From contig OZ220743.1 of the NCBI GenBank assembly GCA_965116965.1, forward strand, positions 2,294,001-2,358,000: DNA of 64,000 nucleotides, written 5' to 3'. A program made the translations under genes and the position numbers. The notes beneath the pieces were generated by a model. It was given only the letters and a program-made list of their open reading frames with translations, had not been told where the DNA came from and ran no database searches. The stretch comes from Aldehydirespirator sp965116965. Lineage in GTDB: Bacteria > Actinomycetota > Acidimicrobiia > Acidimicrobiales > Aldehydirespiratoraceae. This document shows, one piece after another, positions 1 through 7,541 of the stretch. Position 1 is the first letter of the stretch; each line of letters opens with the position of its first letter.

Positions 1-2195
1 AGCGAGCGCTCCAGCAGGGGATGCAGGTAGGTGACCGGCTCAGTGCCGTTGCGGCGCCGGATGTAGGGATGCACCGAGCCGCCCTGGATCGGGCCGGGCC
101 GGATCAGCGCCACCTCCACCACCAGGTCGTAGAAGCAGCGGGGCCGCAGCCGGGGCAGCGTGGCCATCTGCGCCCTCGACTCCACCTGGAACACGCCCAC
201 CGAGTCGGCCTCGCACAGCATGTCGTACACGGCGGGGTCCTGGGGCAGCGCGGCCAGGTCGATGCGCTCGCCGTGGGCTGAGGCCACCAGGTCCACGGCG
301 TAGTGCAGCGCGGAGAGCATCCCCAGCCCCAGTAGGTCGAACTTCACCAGCCCCGCCGCCGCGCAGTCGTCCTTGTCCCACTGCAGCACCGACCGGTCGG
401 CCATCGACGCCCACTCCACCGGGCACACCTCGGCGATTGGCCGGTCGCAGATCACCATCCCGCCTGAGTGGATGCCCAGATGGCGGGGCCCTCCCTCAGC
501 CTCGGCGGCCAGGCGAAGCACGTCGGCACTGATGGCGTCGGGGTCGCGTCCTCCGGCGTCTCCGGCCGGGCCCGCAACCAGCTCGCCCAGGCCCCCGTAA
601 CGGTCCAGCGACTTGGCCCAGGCGTCCTGGCGGGCGGGCGGATGGCCCAGTGCCTTGGCCATATCGCGCACCGCGGAGCGGCCCCGGTAAGTGATCACGT
701 TGGCCACTTGGGCGGTGCGGTCCCGGCCGTAGCGCCCGTACACGTACTGGATCACCTCCTCGCGCCGATCGCTCTCGATGTCGATGTCTATGTCGGGCGG
801 TCCGTCTCGCTCGGGCGACAGGAACCGCTCGAACAGCAGTTCCAGCGTCACCGAGTCCACGTTGGTGATGCCCAGCACGTAGCACACCGCCGAGTTGGCG
901 GCCGAGCCCCGGCCCTGGCAGTAGATGTCGCGGCTGCGGCAGAACGACGTGATGTCCCATACCACCAGGAAGTAGCCCGGAAATCCGAGCCACTCGATCA
1001 TGTCCAACTCGTGGGTGATCTGGCGCCATGCCCCCGGGACCCGCTCTGCTTCGGGAGGGCCGTAGCGGGCCAGGGCTCCCTCGGCGGCGAGACGGCGCAG
1101 GAAGGCGGCCTCGTCCAGACCGTCGGGGCACGGGTACGGCGGCAGTTCCGGCACCACCAGCGACAGGTTGAACGCGCACTCCAACCCCAGCCGGGCCGCG
1201 GCCTCCACCACTCCGGGATAGCGGGCGAAACGGCGGGTCTGCTCGGCGCCGGAGCGCAAGTGAGCACTGCCCCAGGCGGGCAGCCAGCCGTCGTGGTCGT
1301 CAAGGCCGCTGCGGTCACCGACCGCGGCCAGCGCGTCGGCCAGACGGCGGTCGGCGGGCGTGGCGTAGCGCACCGCGTTGGTGCACACCGGCTGCACTCG
1401 GTGGCGCACCCCGAGCTCGGCTAGGGCGTCGTTGCGGTGGCTGTCGAGCGGGTCGCCGTGGTCCCACAGCTCCACGAACACGTTGCCGGAGCCGACCGCG
1501 CCGACCAGCCGACCGAGTTCCGCGGCCGCGGAACTCGGTCCGTGCTCCACCAGCGCCGAGGGCACCGCACCGTCGTGGGCACCGGTGAGGATGGCCCACC
1601 GGTCGCGGTGGGTCGCCGCGGCTTCCAGGAACTCCTCGGTCGACAGCCGGGGCTCGCCCTTGCGCCCGGCCATGTGGGCCCGGCTGATCAGCGTCCCCAG
1701 TGCTGCGTACCCGGCCGGGTCGCGGGCCAGCACCACCACCGAGCGGCTCAGCCGGCGCTTCTCGGTCAGAAGGGCGGGGCCGGACCTTCGAGACGAGCTG
1801 GGCGCATCCAGGGTGAGCTCCGCGCCGAACACCGTGGGCAGGCCGGCCTCCTCGGCGGCCTCGGCGAAGCGCACCACCCCGTAGAAACCGTCCCGGTCGG
1901 TCAACGCCAGGGCATCGAGTCCGAGCCGGGCTGTCTCAGCCACCAGCTCCTCCGGATTCGACGAGCCGTCCATGAAGCTGAACCGCGAGCAGGCGTGCAG
2001 CTCCGCATACGGCACCGCCGGAAACCCGGATCGGCTGCCGGCCTGGCTGCCGGGCAGGCTCCGGACCACGTCGGCCAGGTTTGAGGGGGCGCGGTCGCTC
2101 CGGTGGATCCCGTTCGACCATGACGGTGCGCCCGCACGGTCCGACAGGCGTCGTTCCAGCTCCCGCCAGGGGATGATCGGGTTGTCGAATCCCAT
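1..2195 (-). CDS. dnaE2: Error-prone DNA polymerase DnaE2 (partial, C-terminus beyond window)
   Basis: Translesion C-family polymerase of the SOS mutasome; it works with ImuA and ImuB to copy damaged DNA. The frame opens at ATG 2195-2193, ten bases after the imuB stop, and stays open to base 1, giving about 731 residues of a protein that is usually near 1,050-1,100. The PHP domain begins around residue 63 (YAELHACSRFSFMDGSS). The catalytic-palm signature PDIDIDIES reads from about 799 to 773 (near residue 465-475), and the DnaE2-typical IRPGPIQGGSVHPYIRRRNG lies near residue 695. It is third in the operon imuA-imuB-dnaE2 and should be induced from the LexA-controlled promoter before imuA. The missing part is the C-terminal region beyond the window. 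Confidence 0.96.
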   Translation of the reverse strand, partial: MGFDNPIIPWRELERRLSDRAGAPSWSNGIHRSDRAPSNLADVVRSLPGSQAGSRSGFPAVPYAELHACSRFSFMDGSSNPEELVAETARLGLDALALTDRDGFYGVVRFAEAAEEAGLPTVFGAELTLDAPSSSRRSGPALLTEKRRLSRSVVVLARDPAGYAALGTLISRAHMAGRKGEPRLSTEEFLEAAATHRDRWAILTGAHDGAVPSALVEHGPSSAAAELGRLVGAVGSGNVFVELWDHGDPLDSHRNDALAELGVRHRVQPVCTNAVRYATPADRRLADALAAVGDRSGLDDHDGWLPAWGSAHLRSGAEQTRRFARYPGVVEAAARLGLECAFNLSLVVPELPPYPCPDGLDEAAFLRRLAAEGALARYGPPEAERVPGAWRQITHELDMIEWLGFPGYFLVVWDITSFCRSRDIYCQGRGSAANSAVCYVLGITNVDSVTLELLFERFLSPERDGPPDIDIDIESDRREEVIQYVYGRYGRDRTAQVANVITYRGRSAVRDMAKALGHPPARQDAWAKSLDRYGGLGELVAGPAGDAGGRDPDAISADVLRLAAEAEGGPRHLGIHSGGMVICDRPIAEVCPVEWASMADRSVLQWDKDDCAAAGLVKFDLLGLGMLSALHYAVDLVASAHGERIDLAALPQDPAVYDMLCEADSVGVFQVESRAQMATLPRLRPRCFYDLVVEVALIRPGPIQGGSVHPYIRRRNGTEPVTYLHPLLERS

Positions 2196-2205
2196 CGTGA
2201 GAGAC

Positions 2206-3690
2206 TCAGTCGTAGGTGGCCTCGCGCCACCAGCGGCCGGACTCCAGCACGCACAGGTGGGCCGAACCGTCGTCGAGGACCAGCTGGAAGCGGGCCTGGC
2301 GCCGGCGAGCGGGCGGACGCCACCAGCGCTCGTCCAGCGGCCACGGCCCGGCCCAGGCGACGACGGCATAGTTGCGGCCCCCCGAGTCCGTCACTTGACA
2401 GGGCGCGGCGCTGGCTGCACCCCGGCCGCTGACAGTAACGGGGTCGCCTCCGCAGTCGGTGACCGTGATCGGTTCGGGCTCGTCCAGCACCATGGCGGGC
2501 GACGGTGCCGGCAGCCGTCCCGGCCACGGCGCCTTCGTTGCTCTTGCCTTCCCGTCCTTCTGGGGCCTGCCCTTCTTGGAGACAACCTCGGCCTCAGCGG
2601 CGTGCAGCGGCACCCGGCGGCCGGTGTCGGCCGGGCGTCGCCCGCCGGCCAGGCGGGGCACGGTCACCGCCTCGGCGCCCAGCAGTCCCTGCAACCGGGC
2701 CAGCGCCCTGGCCGCCCGCTCATCGGCCTCGCTCTTCGCGCCCCACATCCCCAGTTGGCGGCCGTCGGCGGGAGCCACCACACAGGGCGTGATCCGGATG
2801 AGCGTGACCGGGCCCGTCGGGCGCTCGGGCGACCGGTACCAGCCCTCGAGCTGCCAGCGGACTCTGTCAACGATGTCCGCCGCGCCGAATCGGAGCTCGT
2901 GGCGCCAGCGGCGGTTGCTGGCATGGCCGCTGTCGGACTCCGCGGTGATGCCGACGCACACGCAGTCCAGACCGTCACGGGCCAGCCGGGCCACCATGTC
3001 GCCGGCCAGCGCCCTCGCCATGAACGCCACCGTCTCTATCCGGTCAGCGGGCGGATCGATCTCTGCCTCGACACCTGCATCTTCACCGGCGGCCTCGGCT
3101 TGCAGCGGACGGTCGTCGAGCCCGCAGGCCAGACGGTGGGCCAGCAGTCCCGGCCATCCGAAACGCCCCAGCACGTCGGTCTCGCTCAGCGCGGCCAGAT
3201 CACCCAGCGTCCGGATCCCCAGCCGCCACAGCACGTCCAGCAGGGCTTCCGCGCCGTTCTCATCGCTGTGCAGCGGCGAGACCGGATCGGCCAGTGAGAT
3301 CAGGGGCAGGTCGGCCAGGAACTGCCGGCCCTGCCGGGGAGGCACAACTACTGTTGCCGTGGGAGCGGCGGCTGCTCGGGCGGCGAGGCCCGCAGCGAAG
3401 AGGCTGTCGGCCACGCCCACCCCGGCTCTCGGTGCTGATGGAACCGTGTCGGAGACAGCCTTGACGATGAGCTCGGCCAGAGCCCTCTCGCCTCCGAAGT
3501 AGCGCGACGGGCCCTTCACCCTCAAGGCATGCAATCCAGGCCGCAGAGCCTCTGACAGGGGAGTGAACTGCTCCAGCGCGGCGGCCACCAGCTCCCCATC
3601 GCGAATGTCGGAGTCTCCGAGGCGCACGACCATCATCCGCTCCGGCGGTGCCGGGGGTCGGGGGAGCGACGGTTCGCTGGCCATCGGCAT
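2206..3690 (-). CDS. imuB: ImuB, catalytically inactive Y-family polymerase-like adaptor (short N-terminus)
   Basis: ImuB is a Y-family homologue without polymerase activity that bridges DnaE2, ImuA and the sliding clamp. Recognisable here are the LRPGLHALRVKGPSRYFGGE segment, the helix-hairpin-helix-like stretch LGIRTLGDLAALSETDVLGRFG, and the C-terminal block with FQLVLDDGSAHLCVLESGRWWREATYD. I chose ATG 3690, just after the imuA stop at 3701; an in-frame ATG at 3765 would overlap imuA by 65 bases. From 3690 the protein is 494 residues. Only about 50 residues precede LRPG, where typical ImuB has about 95-100, so the usual N-terminal palm strand (WCPDW-like motif and the following ARAxGVRxGMxxREA segment) is missing. 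This could be a real deletion or a sequence error; see findings. Confidence 0.88.
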   Translation of the reverse strand: MPMASEPSLPRPPAPPERMMVVRLGDSDIRDGELVAAALEQFTPLSEALRPGLHALRVKGPSRYFGGERALAELIVKAVSDTVPSAPRAGVGVADSLFAAGLAARAAAAPTATVVVPPRQGRQFLADLPLISLADPVSPLHSDENGAEALLDVLWRLGIRTLGDLAALSETDVLGRFGWPGLLAHRLACGLDDRPLQAEAAGEDAGVEAEIDPPADRIETVAFMARALAGDMVARLARDGLDCVCVGITAESDSGHASNRRWRHELRFGAADIVDRVRWQLEGWYRSPERPTGPVTLIRITPCVVAPADGRQLGMWGAKSEADERAARALARLQGLLGAEAVTVPRLAGGRRPADTGRRVPLHAAEAEVVSKKGRPQKDGKARATKAPWPGRLPAPSPAMVLDEPEPITVTDCGGDPVTVSGRGAASAAPCQVTDSGGRNYAVVAWAGPWPLDERWWRPPARRRQARFQLVLDDGSAHLCVLESGRWWREATYD

Positions 3691-3700
3691 GTCAGGGCGG

Positions 3701-4432
3701 CTAGCCCGCTCGGCGTTCTTGGAAGTCCTCGAAGCCGGAAGCGGAGGCCTGGGCGGGCTCGGCACAGGACACCCGGCCGTCCTCCGAGGGCAGCCACATC
3801 ATCATCCGGCGGGGCTGGGATGCCGCGCCCCGACCCCCGACGGTCACTTCGGCCTGCCGGGCCACCAGGCGCCCGTGACCTTCGTCGATGCCTGTCCACC
3901 GCGTCTGCTCAATCATCAATCGGACCTCCGGCGCCAGGCTCGTCACGATGTCGGCCGCACCCCTGCCGAGGGTGCAGATCAGCGAGGTGCCGTGCTCGCG
4001 CATCCGGGCCAGCAACCGCCGCGCCGTCGTGCCCGTCACCCGGACCGCGGGTCCCAGCAGCACGAGGTCGAAGCCACTCACCGCCGCGCCCAGCACGTCG
4101 GCCGCGGTGCTACCGTGCCGCCCTGCCGCCGGCAGGTCCACCAGCGCCCAGCGGTCCAGGTCGATACCCCGCTCGGCCAGCGCGGCCACCCCCAGATCGG
4201 CCATCCCGACCGCGGCCACCCAGCTGCCCCGCTGGGAGGCCTCGGACGCCAGCGCCGCCGCCAGCGTCATCGAGCCGTGGCCACCGACTACTACGGTGGC
4301 GCCCCGCCGGATGCTGCCCTCCGGCAGCAGTGGCGCCAGCGCTCCCTCCACAGGAATTCGCCGTTCATGGCCCCCTTCGGCGAGAGCGTCGAACCGGTCC
4401 GGAAGCACCCGTGCCGTGGATACAGCCGCCAT
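3701..4432 (-). CDS. imuA: ImuA, RecA-like mutasome accessory protein
   Basis: First gene of the imuA-imuB-dnaE2 cassette. ImuA is a RecA-fold protein that interacts with the mutasome and modulates RecA. The sequence shows the family's RecA-like core: PVEGALAPLLPEGSIRRGATVVV followed by a degenerate P-loop (GGHGSMTLA, no GKT), and a LLGPAVRVTGTTARRLLARM strand-helix. The open frame reaches an ATG at 4468, but that would place the LexA operator inside the coding region. ATG 4432 (MAAVSTARVLPD) is preferred: a TATATT -10 ends six bases before it, which predicts a leaderless mRNA. Length from 4432 is 243 residues, normal for ImuA. Assignment rests on fold, length and the conserved gene order. 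Confidence 0.88.
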   Translation of the reverse strand: MAAVSTARVLPDRFDALAEGGHERRIPVEGALAPLLPEGSIRRGATVVVGGHGSMTLAAALASEASQRGSWVAAVGMADLGVAALAERGIDLDRWALVDLPAAGRHGSTAADVLGAAVSGFDLVLLGPAVRVTGTTARRLLARMREHGTSLICTLGRGAADIVTSLAPEVRLMIEQTRWTGIDEGHGRLVARQAEVTVGGRGAASQPRRMMMWLPSEDGRVSCAEPAQASASGFEDFQERRAG

Positions 4433-4438
4433 CGGCCC

Positions 4439-4468
4439 AATATACAAACATATGTTCGGTTTGGCCAA
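4439..4468 (-). promoter_or_regulatory. SOS promoter of imuA-imuB-dnaE2 with LexA box
   Basis: Read on the minus strand, TTGGCC (4468-4463), an 18-base spacer and TATATT (4444-4439) form a promoter. The spacer contains GAACATATGTTT (4457-4446), one base off the symmetric actinobacterial LexA operator GAAC-N4-GTTC. LexA bound here would cover the spacer. The predicted transcription start falls on or next to ATG 4432. Confidence 0.8.
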
Positions 4469-4499
4469 TCGGAACTAGCGCAGCCGAGTTTCTGAGCGA

Positions 4500-5279
4500 T
4501 CAGGCTCCAGCCCTGATTCCTGACAACCAGTCGAGGATGGTCAGGACCAGTTCGTCCGAATGGCGTCGATCGGTGAAGAGGTGGTCGGCGCCGGCGATGG
4601 TGTGCAGGGTCGCCGAGCCGGCCCGGGCCAGAGCCTCGGTCTGCTCGTGGCCCACAACGGTGTCGGCCCCGGCCTGGACCACCAGCATGGGCCGACCCAA
4701 GCCAGCTGCAGAGGCAGCCACATCGTGGCGGTGCAGGTCGTCGAGGAAGTCCCGTCCCACCCTCACCGGCTTGGGTCCGATCCTCACCTCACCCGAGCCC
4801 TCGGAGCGGATCTGGTCCAGAGCATCGTCAGAGAAGAGATGTTCCACATGGGCGACTGAGGCCGGGGAGGCCACCGCCACCACCTGGGCCACGGTGTGCA
4901 GGCGTGACGCGGCCAGCACCGCGGCCGCCCCACCCAGGCTGTGCCCGACCAGCACGCAGGGTCCGGCCCCTCGCCGGATCAGCGCCACCGCGGCTGCAGT
5001 GATGTCGCTGACATTGGTGGCGACCGTCGTCTCGGCCAGCTCGCCGCCGCTCTCGCCCAGGCCGGTGAAGTCGAAGGCCAGGGTCAGGTACCCGCCTCCA
5101 GCGAGGCCCTTGGCGATTCGGGTGGTGGTGAACAGGTCCTTGGAGCACGTGAAGCAGTGGCACAGCAGGGCCGCGCCGATCACCGCAGTGCCGTCTTCAG
5201 GCCGATGCAGCACGCCCGCCAGCCGGGCCCCGGCACCACCGGTGAACTCGAACCGCTCGCTCGCGGGAGCGGTCGTCAT
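4500..5279 (-). CDS. Alpha/beta hydrolase
   Basis: A 259-residue serine hydrolase of the alpha/beta fold. The nucleophile elbow GHSLGG and the oxyanion region LLCHCFTCSKDLFTTTRIAKGLA are visible. FDFTGLGESGG is the usual strand-turn of this family, the acid residue is probably in QAGADTVV, and the catalytic His in AGADHLFTDRRH. It is closest in style to the dienelactone hydrolase/serine aminopeptidase group often annotated as 'alpha/beta hydrolase family'; the substrate cannot be read from sequence. The open frame continues upstream, but that part is antisense to the repeat of the next gene. ATG 5279 has a strong GGAGGAGG ribosome site just upstream and is chosen. It is divergent from the solute-binding lipoprotein gene, with 33 bases between starts. 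Confidence 0.85.
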   Translation of the reverse strand: MTTAPASERFEFTGGAGARLAGVLHRPEDGTAVIGAALLCHCFTCSKDLFTTTRIAKGLAGGGYLTLAFDFTGLGESGGELAETTVATNVSDITAAAVALIRRGAGPCVLVGHSLGGAAAVLAASRLHTVAQVVAVASPASVAHVEHLFSDDALDQIRSEGSGEVRIGPKPVRVGRDFLDDLHRHDVAASAAGLGRPMLVVQAGADTVVGHEQTEALARAGSATLHTIAGADHLFTDRRHSDELVLTILDWLSGIRAGA

Positions 5280-5312
5280 CGGCCTCCTCCCCATGGGGTA
5301 GCGTCTTGCAGC

Positions 5313-7499
5313 ATGAGACTCATTCCCAAGCCTGTGTTTCCCGTCTTGCTGGCTGCGGCTGCGCTGTTGTTGTTTGCATGCTCGGGCAGCCAGAGTACCG
5401 ACGCTCCGGTGACTGGCGATATTGGGCCTGTCGAGGAGCCTGAGCCGGTCGAGGATGCTGAGCCGACAGAGGAGCCTGAGCCGGCTGACGATGCTGAGCC
5501 GGTCGAGGATGCTGAGCCGACAGAGGAGCCTGAGCCGGCTGACGATGCTGAGCCGGTCGAGGATGCTGAGCCGACAGAGGAGCCTGAGCCGGCTGACGAT
5601 GCTGAGCCGGTCGAGGATGCTGAGCCGACAGAGGAGCCTGAGCCGGCTGACGATGCTGAGCCGGTCGAGGATGCTGAGCCGACAGAGGAGCCTGAGCCGG
5701 CTGACGATGCTGAGCCGGTCGAGGATGCTGAGCCGGTCGAGGACGGTGACGGAGCCGACGCGACCGCGGTCGACACTGCCTCGCCTCAGGACGTCTCGAT
5801 AGTGGACCGCCTGAAGAGCAACGCCGAGCAGTTCGAGTACTCGATCGGCACGCCCGGGGGCGCACTCACCTTCACGACCATCTCCGAGCCGCTCACCTTC
5901 AACCTGGCCATCTCCAACGACGCGTCGTCTTCGGACGTGCTCGGGCACCTCTTCGAGGGCCTCACCGAGACCTCATGGCTGACCGACCAGGTGGAGCCCT
6001 TGCTGGCCGAGTCCTGGAAGCGCTCCGAAGACGGCCTGACCTGGGTTTTCCACCTACGTCGGGACGTCACCTGGCACGACGGCGAGCCCTTCACCGCCCA
6101 CGACGTCGACTTCACCTTCAACCGGATCATCTACAACGACGACATCCCCGCCAGCGGCCGCTCGACCTTCGAGTTCCGGTACCTGGACGCAGAGGGGGTC
6201 TGGCAGCAGAGCCGTATGACCGTGTCCGCGATCGACGACTACACCGTCGAATTCACCCTGCCGGTGCAGTTCGCCCCATTCCTCCGGTCCATGGGCACCT
6301 CCATCTTCCCGAGGCATATCCTCGAGCAGCCCGTCGAAGACGGCGCCTTCGTGGACACGTGGGGTATAGACACCGACCCGGTCGAGATCGTCGGCACCGG
6401 CCCCTTCACCATCGAGAGCTATGAGCCCGGCGAGCGAGTTGTCCTGGCCCGCAACCCCGACTACTGGCTGACCGACGACGAAGGCAACCGCCTTCCGTAC
6501 CTGGACCGCATTGTCCGCAACATCGTCGAAGACCTCGATGCCGAACTGGCCGGCTTCCTGGCGGGCGAGTCGGATGTGCACGGCGTGCTGGGCGAGGAGT
6601 ACGCCGAGCTGGAACCGCTACAGGACGAAGGCAATTTCACCATCCACCGGCGGGGGCCCAACTTCGGCACGACGTTCCTCACGTTCAACGTCAATCCCGG
6701 CGTCAGCCCCGACACCGGAGAGCCCTACTTCGCCGCCCACAAGCTGGACTGGTTCGGCAACGTCCAGTTCCGCCAGGCCGTGGCCCACAGCATCGACAAG
6801 GGCGCCATCATCGACGATGTCCAGCACGGCCTCGGCTATCCGCAGTGGTCCTCGGTGAGTCCCTCGGCCAGCGACTTCCACAATCCAGACGTCCGGCGCT
6901 ACCCCTACGACCTCGACAAGGCCAACGCGATACTCGACAACCTCGGCTGGATCGACACCGACGGCGACGGGACCCGCGAGGACTCCGACGGCAACGAGAT
7001 CGAGTTCAAGCTGGTGACCAACACAGGCAACACCGTGCGTGAGGCGGTAACCAGCATCATCCACGAGGGAATGGGGGCGATCGGGCTCGCGGTGGACTAC
7101 GAGGCGATCGACTTCGGCGAACTCGTCCGCCAACTTGTCAGCACCTACGACTGGGAGGCCGTCGTAATCAGCTTCACCGGAGGCCCCGACCCCTACAGCG
7201 GGATCAACCTCTGGCACAGCACCGGGGACCTGCACCTGTGGTACCCCAACCAGCCCGAGCCGGCCACCGACTGGGAAGCCGAGATCGATGCGATGTACAT
7301 ACTGGGAAGCCAAGAGCTAGACCACGCTCGGCGGGTGCGGTACTACCTGAACGCCCAGGAGGTCGCCGCCTCCAACGTGCCTCTCATATACACGACGCTC
7401 GCTGAGCGGCTGACCGCGACCCGCAACGTCTTCGGCAACACGACCCCCACCCTGTACGGGATCTGGGACATCCGCTACCTGTACCGGACCGATCAGTAG
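5313..7499 (+). CDS. ABC transporter family 5 solute-binding lipoprotein (peptide/nickel type)
   Basis: Extracytoplasmic substrate-binding protein of the DppA/OppA class, 728 residues. The N-terminus is a lipoprotein signal: hydrophobic core VLLAAAALLLFAC with lipobox L20-F21-A22-C23, so it should be lipid-anchored on the outer face. Residues 46-135 are five perfect 18-residue acidic, proline-rich repeats that act as a tether. The binding domain (about residue 170 to the end) has the family landmarks LAESWKRSEDGLTWVFHLRRDVTWHDGEPFTAHDVDFTFNRI in pieces, GTGPFTIESYEPGERVVLARNPDYW, and FRQAVAHSIDKGAI. No permease or ATPase gene is adjacent, so the transporter partners are elsewhere. The start follows no obvious ribosome site; ATG 5313 is the only start giving a signal peptide. 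Confidence 0.93.
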   Translation: MRLIPKPVFPVLLAAAALLLFACSGSQSTDAPVTGDIGPVEEPEPVEDAEPTEEPEPADDAEPVEDAEPTEEPEPADDAEPVEDAEPTEEPEPADDAEPVEDAEPTEEPEPADDAEPVEDAEPTEEPEPADDAEPVEDAEPVEDGDGADATAVDTASPQDVSIVDRLKSNAEQFEYSIGTPGGALTFTTISEPLTFNLAISNDASSSDVLGHLFEGLTETSWLTDQVEPLLAESWKRSEDGLTWVFHLRRDVTWHDGEPFTAHDVDFTFNRIIYNDDIPASGRSTFEFRYLDAEGVWQQSRMTVSAIDDYTVEFTLPVQFAPFLRSMGTSIFPRHILEQPVEDGAFVDTWGIDTDPVEIVGTGPFTIESYEPGERVVLARNPDYWLTDDEGNRLPYLDRIVRNIVEDLDAELAGFLAGESDVHGVLGEEYAELEPLQDEGNFTIHRRGPNFGTTFLTFNVNPGVSPDTGEPYFAAHKLDWFGNVQFRQAVAHSIDKGAIIDDVQHGLGYPQWSSVSPSASDFHNPDVRRYPYDLDKANAILDNLGWIDTDGDGTREDSDGNEIEFKLVTNTGNTVREAVTSIIHEGMGAIGLAVDYEAIDFGELVRQLVSTYDWEAVVISFTGGPDPYSGINLWHSTGDLHLWYPNQPEPATDWEAEIDAMYILGSQELDHARRVRYYLNAQEVAASNVPLIYTTLAERLTATRNVFGNTTPTLYGIWDIRYLYRTDQ
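5448..5717 (+). repeat. Five perfect 54-bp tandem repeats in the solute-binding lipoprotein gene
   Basis: The 54-base unit occurs five times in succession without a base change and encodes VEDAEPTEEPEPADDAEP; a partial sixth unit follows to about 5744. The unit keeps frame, and the array lies between the lipidated Cys and the folded domain, so it behaves as a length-variable spacer. Reading the same array on the minus strand also gives long open frames, which I regard as artefacts. Confidence 0.95.
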
Positions 7500-7541
7500 C
7501 CCGCGAGGACGGTTCGCTCGCCGGGCTCTAGAGTCCATGCC

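Noticed and set aside
5448..5717. Possible CRISPR array
   Set aside because: Units are contiguous and identical with no spacers, and encode protein in frame.
5422..5802. Plus-strand Arg/Ser-rich repeat frame inside the lipoprotein gene
   Set aside because: It is an out-of-frame reading of the 54-bp repeats, with no start signal or homology.
4500..5948. Very long minus-strand frame extending the hydrolase through the 54-bp repeats
   Set aside because: The part before 5279 is antisense to the acidic repeat of the lipoprotein gene; the hydrolase fold and a strong ribosome site begin at 5279.
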